NCBI RefSeq assembly: GCF_902167145.1
Contig: NC_050105.1
Span: 141,841,988-141,905,987 of the forward strand
Source of the DNA: Zea mays
Lineage: Eukaryota; Streptophyta; Magnoliopsida; Poales; Poaceae
DNA: 64,000 nucleotides
Reading direction: 5' to 3'
The position numbers were made by a program, and so were the translations under genes. A model generated the notes under the pieces. It was given only the letters and a program-made list of their open reading frames with translations. It was not told the origin of the DNA and did no database searches. Positions 1 to 11,351 of this stretch are shown one piece after another (within the stretch, counting starts at the first letter, position 1; the number at the start of each line of letters is the position of its first letter).

Positions 1-1838
1 CTAAGTCAGACGATTCATTCGTCACTATTCTCACCAACAGTGAACTTCACTGTGCTACACCACATACACCCAGCTATAAATACACCCAGCTACCCTCTCC
101 CTCTCCACACACACTCAACACCCTCAGCCAAGGCAAACACCCCACCCACTCAGTTACTCTGCTCTGCCGGCTACACGCATAGTGTCGCTTTGCCTCCAGT
201 CCACCCTCCTGGTAAGCACCTCCGCTCCACCACTAGTAGTATCTCAACACCACATGACACATATTCTACTCAAGACTCTACCCATCCATATATCACTATT
301 CTGACCACTATACTAAATATTTGTTGGTATACTTGCTTGTTTGTATGTTTGCTTATTCATGTTGCATAGTTATCGGAGCGTTCGTGCCGTCTCGTGGAGG
401 CCAGATCTGCAAGTCTACACCAGGCGGTGGAGCCAGAAGCCAGTTCCGCGAGCTCTCCTTCCCCTTCGCCGAATAAGCACGGCAAGCTCACTGGATCCCT
501 TTGATGCATAAATTACCTATGTTTTTCAACCACAACCCTCAGCCTGTTATTTTATGCATGATATGATTTTGAGACAAGTTATTATGGCCACCCAGCCGCT
601 TGCCGCAATCAATCCCTGATATATATGTTCCAAATGATTTGAGAACAGGTGTGAGTTTTCAAAAGAAAATGCTTTTCAAAATGTGTGTGATGAAGGGTTT
701 TCACCCTTATCACCTTGTGAGTGGGATAATCAGGGACTCCCTGGTTTAGGGGAGGGCCTAAGGTGTTGGCTCAGCTGGTTTAGGCGTGAGCAGAAGGATT
801 GTCCCCTCATATAAGGACCGGTTTGTCATCTTCACTACCTGTACTCTTTAATAGTACAACCACTCGAGACTGTGTGGGCAGTCACTCAATCTGAACTCGT
901 ACGGTCCAACCCCAGGGTTATGAAGGCTGGGGAGCAACGGGAGGATAAGGAGGGGGGAAAGTTTTGTCCGGTTTGGACATGGTGGTGGCCTGACTCCTTC
1001 CGGTATAACCGTTAAGGTTAGGACGTGCGGGGAAAGAAAGAGATTCGGATTCGGATCTCATTGATCATGAGATCGCAGAGCCGGACTAGTGGGTAAAGTG
1101 TACCCCTCTGCGCAGAGTTCAAACCTATTCGAATAGTCTGTGTCCACAGTAATGGACGAGTCTGGTATGGTATGGCAATTAATGTTTTGTTTTCAAAAAA
1201 AAAGAGATGGTTTTGAGAAAAGTGGTTTTTAAAAGGTTCGGCGGTTGAGCCGTGAGCTATGGTGGACGGGAAGTCCAGTAGTTGTTTTTGAAAATGAAAA
1301 CCAGTGGGAACTGCTGAGATACCTGGATGGTTTAGTCCAGGGGATTTTGTTATAATACTAAAAAACTTCTTGCTCCTTTTGGAGAGGATGCGCTTTGCAA
1401 AAGTACAAAATGTTTTTCAAAACAACCCTGCATAAAATATTGCTGTTTCTGCAAAATATTCTGAGCTCCACATATTCCATGCATTATATCTGATTTCCCC
1501 ATTCCGCGGGTGAAGGTGGGCTGCTGAGTACGTTTGTACTCACCCTTGCTTATTTGTTGTTTTTCAGAAAAAGGAGATCGGGTAAGAGTTACGCCTGTTC
1601 CCAACCTTGCCTGTGGCTGTTGGACCGCTGATTTGCTTCGCTGCGTATATTGGGCTGCTTCAGCCCCACTCTGATGATATGTCCCGAGTTGTGGACCAAC
1701 TCTTAAAGTTGTTCGCCACCTTTATAGGTTTGTCTCGTTTAAGCAGATCTGGAATCATCTGATGTATAAATGTGTTTACTAGCCTCCTGGGACTAGTAAT
1801 TGTATCACATTTGAGTCCCAGAGGATTGGGACGCTTCA
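1..1838 (+). repeat. 5' LTR (3' half only) of the non-autonomous element
   Basis: Matches 6769-8604 almost base for base and ends in ACGCTTCA two bases before the primer-binding site. The first half of this LTR lies left of the window. It carries a TATA box at 75-82. Confidence 0.9.
75..82 (+). promoter_or_regulatory. TATA box in 5' LTR
   Basis: TATAAATA in a CT-rich context followed by CACCCAGC. The identical box is at 6842-6849 in the right LTR. A second TATA motif lies upstream in the full LTR (5421-5428), so which one drives transcription is open. Confidence 0.5.
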
Positions 1839-1840
1839 GG

Positions 1841-1852
1841 TGGTATCGGAGC
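1841..1852 (+). other. Primer-binding site (initiator Met tRNA type)
   Basis: TGGTATCGGAGC starts two bases after the 5' LTR. It is the usual plant tRNA-iMet complement with one change (CGG where CAG is typical). Confidence 0.75.
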
Positions 1853-1954
1853 TGTTAGGTTGGCCGCAGGACGTAACCCTTAGCCTGATCAAAAGTTTTT
1901 GAGTCAAAACTATTTTCTTAAAAAAATTCTTGCTCTCATCCCTTCATTTCAAAA

Positions 1955-3064
1955 ATGTTTTCCCCCTTTCCTTCTCTCAGAAGTCAGATGGAGGTTCGCT
2001 GCCAAACCAGCTTGTGCCAGAATGAAGATGGTTTCCCCAAGTTGCTGAGAGCATGCACAGTTCGCCTCGGAATCAGGAGCCAGCCGGAGTATGATGGTCG
2101 TGAATTCGTCGAGCATGGCATAGAGAAGTGTGTCGTGACTGTATACATTGGATCCAGTCTGCACCATGTGGAATGGAGTGTCACTGCTGCTGGGCACAGA
2201 TTCAAAGACACCTGCCAAGTCGTCGCTCGCAAGGCATTGAGGGCCCTGTGTCAGATCTATGAAGAAGAAGTGGCCGACACACCGCTTAGATTCTTTCCGC
2301 CCTTTTAGAGAGACCGTCCCGCTTGGATGGCCAGGATGCGTGCATTGGAGGAGCAGCAGCTGCTTGAGGACGACCCCACAATTGTGTACCTCACTGCATA
2401 CCTGCTCACCCTAGATGCCCAGTATGATTTCTTGGCTCGGCACCACCGTCAGATGATTGCCCGAGCAGAAGATGCAGAGAAGCGCAACCGTCAGCTCCAT
2501 GTGGATCTCACCACAGCTCAAGCCCGTGCAACTGCTTTGGTAAGTCGTGAAGTCATTGTTGTTGAAGCCCTGAAGAAAGCCAAGGATGAGCATGTCCAGA
2601 AGCTGATGGAGGCCTACTTGGTAACCCATAACCAACGTAGAGCTCTGCGGATCCAAGAGCCCGCTTCATCCAACCCAGTTCAACCCAGGAGAGTTGAAGA
2701 TCCCCAGATTCTTGAAGGTCACCCGGTCTCTATCAGAGGAGAGAAGAAGGCTTGGGAACTCCCGGAAGGAGCCATAGTCTTGGAAGGAATTCCAGTCTCC
2801 CCTAAGGCTATGGATAAGCAAGAGCACCCTGAGTCCTCCCAAGATCCCCCGCCGGAGTTGTGTGAGCCCCTCACCATGAAGAAGATTCCAGCACCGTCCC
2901 TTGAGGTCAAGGAAGAAGCTGCAAGCACCCCGCCCTCAGAGGAGCTACAAGAGCCAGTCCCGCTTGAAGAAGAGTTCGACCCTGTCCTGCCATCTCAGTC
3001 GCCGCCAGAAAAAGTCATCAACATCAGCTCCCTGTTGACCCATCCAGGAGATATCTCAGATTGA
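1955..3064 (+). pseudogene. Orphan ORF of the non-autonomous element, interrupted by one amber codon
   Basis: Two open stretches (1955-2308 and 2327-3064) are in the same frame and are separated only by a TAG at 2306-2308, so they read as one protein of about 369 codons. The first part (about 118 aa) has a compact alpha/beta look with regular hydrophobic spacing and a conserved-looking C-terminal helix (QVVARKALRALCQIYEEE). That order is reminiscent of a double-stranded-RNA-binding fold, but I see this only as a pattern. The second part is helical and probably coiled coil (about residues 125-235), followed by a proline/glutamate-rich acidic tail. No gag zinc knuckle and no polymerase motif is visible. 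It occupies the place of gag directly after the primer-binding site. Similar proteins are, to my memory, widespread in grass non-autonomous elements, but I cannot name a family. Confidence 0.6.
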
Positions 3065-4912
3065 AGTTGTGCGCCAGCCTTGCCAGAAGAGAAGCTGCCT
3101 GGTCTGAAGTTAGTTATGCCCAGTCCTCTGCATGCATTGGGTAGTGAAGTTTTTCTTCACTTTGGCTAGAGCCCTGCATGTATGAGAGGTAATCATGTAG
3201 ACTCGTGTTTTGCAAAACTCTAATTGTGTGCCCCCCTAGGGCATTTCAAAATGAATTTCGCTTGATGTTTTCTCCCCTTTTGAGTGCATATGTGATGCTT
3301 TAACGTTAGTGCTCATAAGTTGCAATTAGCATAGTTCTCAATTCAGGAGCCAAGCAATAATAGTTATGCTTAGCCCCCGAATCTGAGTAGTCCGTGCTTT
3401 GGAAAAACTCTATTCTTCCCTTATTCAAAACATTTGATTTGTTTGTGCTTATCATTGCTAAGCTTGTGTGTTTTCTTTTTTTTAAGAAAGGTTTTCTCTA
3501 AAAACATAGATCACAAATTAGATCTAATCCTCACCTTATGCTTCCATTCTCATCTTAACCCATTTCAAGAGAAAAGTGTCTTACCCAAGAAGATACCAGG
3601 AAGCTTACCCTTGAAGCATGGAATAAGCTACAGAGGAACCTATCCAGTCGCTCAGTCAAAAGGACCGACCGTGAGAATCAAAGCACTGCCCCTGAGTCAA
3701 AGTAAACAGGAAAAGAGGACAGAAGAAGTTATTACCATACAGAGAGGCAAAGATTCTTGGAACCAGAGACCACAAACATCAGGGTCATCGACCCCACCAC
3801 TCACCCGTGCCCCTCGCACGCGTGCCCGCCTCCATGCGCACTACCACCGCCCCACGCCCCCTTTGCAGCGCACTACCGCCACCCACGCCCCTTTTGCAGC
3901 GCACCCACTACCGCCATCGTCGCCGGCAACAGCCCCCCTTCCCCTTGTCGCACCTGCTATCTTGTGTCACCTGCTCCATCACTACCACTCCACACCCCCC
4001 TGAGCACCCCCGCTCGCCTATAAATCCCCCCCACCAGCTCCCTCAGTTCCCATCCAAATCAAAGCACACTCCCGATAAAAATCCCCTCTGCCAAATCGCA
4101 AGCAACTCCATTTTTCCACTCCCTCGCCCCTAAGATCACAATGCTTGGTGATTCTTGGGTTGAAGACTGTTGTACATGGTTCATAGTCTTTGGTTTCCTC
4201 CTCTGTGTGATGGTAATACTCATTGATAGAATCCTCCAGTGGGAAGAACAAAGAGAAAGAAAGAGGCAGTGAAAAGTGAAAAGTGAGAAGAGAAAAGAAG
4301 ATAGTGAAGAGAAGATAAGAAGAAGGTTCTCCCAGAATCAACCCCGTGTCAGTCATTTCTCCGCAGCCTGCGCAAGCAGCAACAACAGAAGAAGGCCCTA
4401 TAACACCTTGTTATGAGGTACTTTAAGGAGTTCAAATCCCCAAGATTCAAGAGTTCTACCCTCATTATTTTAAGTGGGGTAGTATTCCAGTAAGGTTCCT
4501 GCTATGGAGAAAAACAAGAAGGCCTGTAGCAAGCTTATGGAGGACCAGATCATCAAAGCATATAAGTTTCTGGATGAGAAGTGGTCACCCAAGTTCCGTT
4601 AATGAAGCACCAAAAGACCAATCAAGTAAGGAATCCATGTGGAAGTTCGCAAGAGGAAGGTTTGTGTGTCGGCATCGATGCTTCTTCAATAAGCAAGCTG
4701 CCAAGCGAAAGCTGAAGCCTGAAGATGATCTTTGAGTAGCCAGAATCAGTGTTTGCAATCAGCAACCAGATGCTCCTCAAAGGCTGGATTTTGTTGAAGT
4801 TCCATCTCCTCGAAGAGTTGCAAAGTGAAGATATGTAGCTGAAGTAAAGCTATACCCATAACCCTTCTGAGCCGAATCTCGAGGACGAGATTCCTTTTAA
4901 GTGGGGTAGATC
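3065..4912 (+). other. 3' untranslated internal region of the non-autonomous element
   Basis: About 1.85 kb with no convincing gene. A 189-codon open stretch at 3434-4003 is low complexity (His/Pro/Thr-rich over its second half) and is probably not coding. Noticeable content: a TATAAATC box at about 4019 after a C-rich stretch; a 32-codon ATG frame at 4504-4602; a polypurine-like AAGTGGGGTAG at 4472-4482 that duplicates the terminal tract; and the CTCGAGGACGAGAT motif near 4878 shared with the chromovirus at 49780-59865. Confidence 0.6.
4899..4912 (+). other. Polypurine tract
   Basis: AAGTGGGGTAGATC lies immediately before the TG of the 3' LTR, where plus-strand DNA priming takes place in LTR retrotransposons. 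Confidence 0.7.
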
Positions 4913-5420
4913 TGTAGCATCCCAAAAATTCAAATCCTGAAATTTTCTCAAACTCGCTCTAAATTCAAAATGAATTTCAAATTTCATTTCAAAATGTTTG
5001 TTTGCGAGTTGATATCAGCAAATAAAATATAGTGGTCTATATTCTCTCCAAAATCCTCCTCAAATATCCTACAAATGTTTCTCCAGTGATCCCCCTCAAT
5101 TTCTTTCCAGAAATACCGCCTAGATATTTCTCGAGTAACCCCCTTCAAGTTCTTTCCAGAAATACTGCCCAAATATTCCACCGATATATCTCCAGGTATT
5201 TTCCTCTTGAGAAATACCTTCAGAATCATTTTTCAAGTCCCTACAAATATTTTCTTCATAACTTTCCTCATGCTCATACGTATACGTATGCCTCCAGTGT
5301 CATACGGTGAGCTCTACAAGCAAATCTAACTTATACAAGGCAAATACATGCTAACCTCCCACTAATCCTCTCATCCTCCCACTAATCCTCTCATCCCTCC
5401 CCCTAATCCCCCACCATGGC

Positions 5421-5428
5421 TATAAATA
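5421..5428 (+). promoter_or_regulatory. First TATA box of the 3' LTR
   Basis: TATAAATA followed by GAGGGGCAAGG, the layout of a plant core promoter, about 510 bp into the LTR. Confidence 0.45.
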
Positions 5429-5535
5429 GAGGGGCAAGGACCTCCTCTCATCCCACCCCAAGCCATTTCATGGCAACTCTCTTCCCCCCCACACACCCAC
5501 TCCATGTTCCACACAAGCACACACTAGCACAAGGA

Positions 5536-6260
5536 TCGTTCGATCGTTCTTCGATCGTTCGTCCCCTGTTCTTAGTTTGTTCGTTCGTTCGTCCGATCGT
5601 TCGATCGTTCGTCCGATCGTTCATGGTTCGTTCGTCCGTTCGTCCGATCGTTCGATCGTTCGTCCGTTCGTTCGTCCAAATAATCTTTTTCCTACCGTTA
5701 TGCTGCTGAAATTCCGATCGTTCGTTCGTTCGATCATTCGATCGTTCATCGTTCGTTCATAGTTCCTATTCATCGTTCATCGTTCGTTCATAGTCCCTAT
5801 TCATCGTTCTTCCAGATAATCTTTGTCCTGCCGTTATGCTGCCGAAATTCCGATCGTTCGTTCGTCCGTTCGTTCATCCAAATAATCTTTTTTCTGTCGT
5901 TATGCTGCCGAAATTCTGATCGTTCGTTCGTTCAATCATTCGATCGTTCATCGTTCGTTCATAGTTCCTATTCATCGTTCATCGTTCGTTCATGGTCCCT
6001 ATTCATCGTTCTTCCAGATAATCTTTGTCCTACCGTTATGCTGCCGAAATTCCGATCGTTCGTTCGTCCGATCATTCGATCGTTCGTCCGTTCGTCCAAA
6101 TAATCTTTTCCTGCCGCTATGCTGCCGAAATTCCGATCGTTCGTTCGTCCGATCATTAGATCGTTCGTCCGTTCGTTCATAGTTCCTATTCATCGTTCAT
6201 CGTTCGTTCATAGTTCCTATTCATCGTTCATCGTTCGTTCATACGACTATTCACCATCAC
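5536..6260 (+). repeat. GTTC/CGATCGTT microsatellite-like array inside the LTR
   Basis: Dense runs of CGTT, CGATCGTT and CGTCCGTT tetramers and octamers. They are punctuated at least five times by a unit containing AATAATCTTT then GCCGTTATGCTGCCGAAATT, giving a higher-order repeat of very roughly 100-180 bp. The array yields spurious Arg/Ser/Val-rich frames on both strands. It is not represented in the solo LTR at 44250-47110. Confidence 0.85.
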
Positions 6261-6841
6261 TATTCACCGTTACTATTCATCATTACTATTCATTGACACT
6301 ATTCACCATCGTTACTATTCAGTGTTACTATTCATCATCGTTACTATTCATCGATGATATCTATAATTACTTTTCCGTCGCCACTATTCATCGTTACTAA
6401 TCATCGTTACTATTCATCGGTCATCTAGTTATCCCAAATTTCAACTACTCATCCATCATGCTGTCCAGTCCACCTAAGACCAGCCAGACCCATATTCCAG
6501 TCATACAAACTCCGGTGACTGTGATTTTCCTTCCAGTAGGGAACTTCCCATCTGGTCACCCATCCCGGGTTTCTCCAAGTTGAGCACGCTTAACTTTGAG
6601 ATTCCTTTGAACCAGGCTTCCAAACTCAGATTCCAAAAATTCTTGTTTCTAAATTCTTATCGAATTATTCCCTATCCAACCATGTCATCCCTTAATCCTG
6701 GCCCATATTCTAGAAAACTCCCAAAATACTCTTGTCCCATATTCTGCCTATAACTCTCCTGTTCATACTAAGTCAGATGATTCATTCGTCACTATTCTCA
6801 CCAACAGTGAACTTCACTATGCTACACCACATACACCCAGC

Positions 6842-6849
6842 TATAAATA
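6842..6849 (+). promoter_or_regulatory. Second TATA box of the 3' LTR
   Basis: TATAAATA, the counterpart of the box at 75-82. Confidence 0.45.
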
Positions 6850-8604
6850 CACCCAGCTACCCTCTCCCTCTCCACACACACTCAACACCCTCAGCCAAGG
6901 CAAACACCCCACCCACTCAGTTACTCTGCTCTGCCGGCTACACGCATAGTGTCGCTTCGCCTCCAGTCCACCCTCCTGGTAAGCACCTCCGCTCCACCAC
7001 TAGTAGTATCTCAACACCACATGACACATATTCTACTCAAGACTCTACCCATCCATATATCACTATTCTGACCACTATACTAAATATTTGTTGGTATACT
7101 TGCTTGTTTGTATGTTTGCTTATTCATGTTGCATAGTTATCGGAGCGTTCGTGCCGTCTCGTGGAGGCCAGATCTGCAAGTCTACGCCAGGCGGTGGAGC
7201 CAGAAGCCAGTTCCGCGAGCTCTCCTTCCCCCTTCGCCGAATAAGCACGGCAAGCTCACTGGATCCCTTTGATGCATAAATTACCTATGTTTTTCAACCA
7301 CAACCCTCAGCCTGTTATTTTATGCATGATATGATTTTGAGACAAGTTATTATGGCCACCCAGCCGCTTGCCGCAATCAATCCCTGATATATATGTTCCA
7401 AATGATTTGAGAACAGGTGTGAGTTTTCAAAAGAAAATGCTTTTCAAAATGTGTGTGATGAAGGGTTTTCACCCTTATCACCTTGTGAGTGGGATAATCA
7501 GGGACTCCCTGGTTTAGGGGAGGGCCTAAGGTGTTGGCTCAGCTGGTTTAGGCGTGAGCAGAAGGATTGTCCTCTCATATAAGGACCGGTTTGTCATCTT
7601 CACTACCTGTACTCTTTAATAGTACAACCACTCGAGACTGTGTGGGCAGTCACTCAATCTGAACTCGTACGGTCCAACCCCAGGGTTATGAAGGCTGGGG
7701 AGCAACGGGAGGATAAGGAGGGGGAAAGTTTTGTCCGGTTTGGACATGGTGGTGGCCTGACTCCTTCCGGTATAACCGTTAAGGTTAGGACGTGCGAGGA
7801 AAGAAAGAGATTCGGATTCAGATCTCATTGATCATGAGATCGCAGAGCCGGACTAGTGGGTAAAGTGTACCCCTCTGCGCAGAGTTCAAACCTATTCGAA
7901 TAGTCTGTGTCCACAGGAATGGACGAGTCTGGTATGGTATGGCAATTAATGTTTTGTTTTCAAAAAAAAGAGATGGTTTTGAGAAAAGTGGTTTTTAAAA
8001 GGTTCGACGGTTGAGCTGTGAGCTATGGTGGACGGGAAGTCCAGTAGCTGTTTTTGAAAATGAAAACCAGTGGGAACTGCTGAGATACCTGGATGGTTTA
8101 GTCCAGGGGATTTTGTAATAATACTAAAAAACTTCCTGCTCCTTTTGGAGAGGATGCGCTTTGCAAAAGTACAAAATGTTTTTCAAAACAACCCTGCATA
8201 AAATATTGCTGTTTCTGCAAAATATTCTGAGCTCCACATATTCCATGCATTATATCTGATTTCCCCATTCCGCGGGTGAAGGTGGGCTGCTGAGTACGTT
8301 TGTACTCACCCTTGCTTATTTGTTGTTTTTCAGAAAAAGGAGATCGGGTAAGAGTTACGCCTGTTCCCAACCTTGCCTGTGGCTGTTGGACCGCTGATTT
8401 GCTTCACTGCGTATATTGGGCTGCTTCAGCCCCACTCTGATGATATGTCCCGAGTTGTGGACCAACTCTTAAAGTTGTTCGCCACCTTTATAGGTTTGTC
8501 TCGTTTAAGCAGATCTGGAATCATCTGATGTATAAATGTGTTTACTAGCCTCCTGGGACTAGTAATTGTATCACATTTGAGTCCCAGAGGATTGGGACGC
8601 TTCA

Positions 8605-8897
8605 ACAATTTACAAAAAAATTCGCAAGAGTTCCCCTTGTTTTATTAACAACCACAGTTCAAATAATCACATATTATAAGACATGACCACATTTCAACAT
8701 ACAATACATCACAAAATAACATAGAATATAAAAACATCCACATAACATAGTTCTTCATACAATGTCCACAAAACATAGTCCAAAATACAATGTCCACAAA
8801 ACATAGTCCAAAACACATAACATAGTTCACATTACAACGTCTCCAGCATGAGTCTAAATCACAAAGTTTTCAGCATAAGACCAACATCGGAATGTAT
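8605..8897 (-). other. 3' flank or UTR of the PMD gene
   Basis: AT-rich, no gene. A short unit containing ACAATGTCCACAAAACATAG is repeated in tandem at about 8760-8810. Starts exactly at the end of the neighbouring LTR. Confidence 0.5.
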
Positions 8898-11213
8898 TCA
8901 TTTCCTCCTAGTCTTACCCTTGCCCTTGGCCCCAAGAGCGTCGGTGCCTGGAGTGTAAGGGTCACGTGGACGCCTTCTATGTGGTGTCAGTTGTGATGGC
9001 TGAGTTGTAGGAGCATCCTGCAACTGTGATGGTCCAATCTCCTCCTGACCTGTGGCGCCAGCGCCAGTGTCGTCGTCGTGTTCGTCGTCGTCGTCCGGCT
9101 GCACAAATGGGAGGCTAAACGTCCGGCTGCATAGGAGGCACGGGCAGCTGCACGTCAACACTCGCTAGAGACCGGCATCCACAACGAGCCGCTGCACGAC
9201 GAAGACGACGTGATACCCTCTGTAATCGAAATATTAGTTACAGACATATGTTACAACATACAAATAAACAAGTTTTCTTTTAAACATTGATACTCACTGA
9301 TAGTAACGAAAGCGTAGTACTATCTGAAGTTCTCTGTGAGATACGCTCAAGTTCAACAACAGATACGAGCATAGAGTTTCCCTATTCACAAGTTAGAACA
9401 TCAGGATACACAAAACTAGACATAAAGCATTGAATTGAAATCTCTAATTTTAGTAAAGAAATAGTTACCACTCTGTCAAGGATTGGAGCAGCCTCAATTT
9501 GGGACCCGTGCCGAGCAGCTATGTCGAACGCAGTGTCTTCGTCGTCTGACGATTCTTGCTCCGCATAGTCTGCAGCTGTCCACTGTCCCTTAAGCTTGCA
9601 CCTAGTCACACCAGCATACCAAATCAAATACCTTCGGAAGTGGTAGTTTGTGTGCGCCTGTTCGTTGATATAGTTAAGATCCCCCTGTTGTTCCCATTCA
9701 TCAATGTAATCACGGTGGTGGGTCTCGAAGTCCGTGACCTTCTTCTGTCTCTATCTGTCGAACCTTCAAAAGTTAGAAACATATATTAGTAACTCATTGA
9801 ATATTTGTAATAATAGTTAGAATAACAAGTGGATGTAGTCACTCACTTATGAAGTTCTATTGAAGTCGAGAAGGGCTCCACCGGAAACTTCTGTCGCAAT
9901 CAGAATTGTCGAGCAACTCTGTGGGGCAGGTGGTACTCAACAACATAAAAACAAATGAGGGGACACCTCATTAGGTAGATGTCCTCGTCTATTGAGCACA
10001 TGCTACTCAACTGTATGCTGGCGAAATATGGATCAAGATACGGTTGCCAGGTCACCTGGAAAAGTTTTTGAAAGCACATATAAGTTTATAGTCATTTTAC
10101 CAACTGTTTAAGAAAAAAGATAAAAGTAGACAACTCACCATCGAAGGAGTAAGTGCGTCGAGCTCGTTTGAGTACTCCACGTACGCACGCTGGTGTCGTG
10201 CGGTAAGCAGCCGTGGGCTTAAGTCGATGTCCGGCTACCACAAACCACTCACGAGGAGCAAACTCTCTGGGTCGCCCGACGGGTATGTGTGCCCACATCC
10301 ACAGCTGTAGTAGGTAGACACACCCACCTAAGCTAGCGGTCCTCGACGAACGACGACAAGCCTCGGAAAGTTGCCTGTACAGGAAGGCCAACACTGCAGA
10401 AGCCCAGCTGTAACCTCCTGTCGCATCCCAGTCAGTCAGGCAGGGCAGAAACATCCATGACGCGTTGTCGCCTGTCGCGTCTGGAAAAAGAACTGAACCA
10501 AATAGGTGGAGAATCCAAGCTCGACAATGGTAGCCAACCGTCTGCTCGTCTGCACCAGGTGGACACTCCCCAAAAGCCTGCCTAAGCCAGGTCAGTGGGA
10601 CTCCGGGGTTGTGGCTACCTCGTAGGTCATCCAGAAGCAGTCTCCCAAGAAAGGCCTCGATCCTCTGCCTCCATCCGCCTGGTGATGCCTGACCGGTCAC
10701 TGGACGACCCATAATGCTGAGACCAAGAATCTTCTAGCAATCTTCCAGCGTCACGGTCATCTCCCCGCAGGGAAGGTGGAAAGTGTGAGTCTCTGGCCGC
10801 CACCTATTGGAAGACAAACGAATACAAAATCATTAGTATGCAAAGTAGATTTGATTATTGTAAAAATTAACAGCTAGAGAAGTCTTTACCTGTCGACCAG
10901 AGCCGTCAACGCCGCTAGGTTGAAAGTGGGAAGCCCACGGCGAACCTAGAACGATACGACGTCCAAGCCAGCCCTCTGTAGGAGAGGAGTGTACCTTTCA
11001 TCGTACCTCATCTCCTCCAGAAACCGGTCATGGGTAAGGACCCACAGAACAGGCAACACCTAGCAATCAAAGTAATTTCATTAGTCAAATATATGTCGCA
11101 TATATTAATTCGAAAATTTAATATATGTGCAAAATATTACCTCTCCCTCTGCGGTGAGACGGCCCATGTGGTGCTCGTCGTAGTGAGGGTCCAGCAAGTG
11201 GAACTGCGCCATC
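8898..11213 (-). pseudogene. Plant mobile domain (PMD/MAIN-like) gene of the MULE, seven exons, degraded
   Basis: Exons by splice signals and reading-frame continuity: 11141-11213, 10890-11059, 10139-10803, 9847-10055, 9469-9763, 9298-9381 and 8898-9219. Every intron is GT...AG on the minus strand. Exon 3 holds the PMD core (RRLLLDDLRG-like start, DNASWMFLPCL, YLLQLWMWAHIPVGRP). Exons 4-5 encode the typical C-terminal part (WQPYLDPYF, FETHHRDYIDEWEQQGD). Exon 7 ends in an acidic stretch and a basic tail (KGKGKTRRK). PMD proteins in plants include MAIN and MAIL1, which act in genome stability and silencing; many PMDs travel in transposons. Damage: TAG at 10946-10948, 10734-10736, 9751-9753 and 9115-9117; TGA at 9900-9902; a frameshift near 10180-10195; and one near 9105. 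The PMD follows the transposase on the same strand after 138 bp. Confidence 0.8.
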
Positions 11214-11351
11214 CTGCAAATTAAGATATCAAGGTTAGTAAAAATATTAGAAATTGCCATAGTACAATAAAAGTTGTGTACTAAGTGTAACAAAAACAAC
11301 GACATAGTAGAATAAAAGTTGTGTACAATAAAATATTAAAATGTATCACAC
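11214..11351 (-). other. Candidate intron joining transposase to PMD
   Basis: On the minus strand the transposase frame reaches CAG|GTGTGA at 11352/11351. An acceptor TTTGCAG|GATGG lies at 11214/11213. Splicing this AT-rich 138-bp segment keeps one reading frame from the transposase CCHC knuckle into the first PMD exon. Alternatively the transposase stops at a TAA inside this segment and the PMD uses its own ATG. Confidence 0.5.

Larger units (their letters stand above)
1..8604 (+). mobile_element. Non-autonomous chromovirus-like Gypsy LTR retrotransposon (Tekay/xilon-type), left LTR truncated by window edge
   Basis: Positions 1-1838 and 6769-8604 are the same sequence with roughly 15 differences that I could see, mostly transitions, so they are the two LTRs. 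The full right LTR runs 4913-8604 (3692 bp, TG...CA). Between them lie a tRNA-Met type primer-binding site, about 3.07 kb of internal sequence and a polypurine tract. There is no protease, reverse transcriptase, RNase H or integrase anywhere in the internal part, so the element must borrow enzymes from a relative. The long LTR, the TGTAGCATCCC start and the CTCGAGGACGAGAT motif shortly before the polypurine tract resemble the chromovirus at 49780-59865, which supports Del/Tekay-clade membership. The exact family is not certain. The left target duplication is outside the window; the five bases after the right LTR are acaat. Confidence 0.85.
4913..8604 (+). repeat. 3' LTR (3692 bp) of the non-autonomous element
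   Basis: Starts TGTAGCATCCC and ends GGGACGCTTCA. From the left it holds an AT-rich start, a TATA box (5421-5428), a GTTC/GATC-rich repeat array (about 5536-6260), a CATCGTTACTATT-rich stretch to about 6420, and a second TATA box (6842-6849). The remainder matches the left LTR. The right half (from about 7500) is also recognisable in the solo LTR at 44250-47110. Confidence 0.9.

Noticed and set aside
3757..4133. His/Pro-rich frames that look like a small secreted protein
   Set aside because: Low-complexity CCAC/CCGC-rich DNA inside a retrotransposon untranslated region; frames overlap each other and no signal peptide is clear.
5577..6193. Arg/Ser/Val-rich open frames on both strands
   Set aside because: They are translations of the GTTC/CGATCGTT array; the repeat keeps several frames open by chance.
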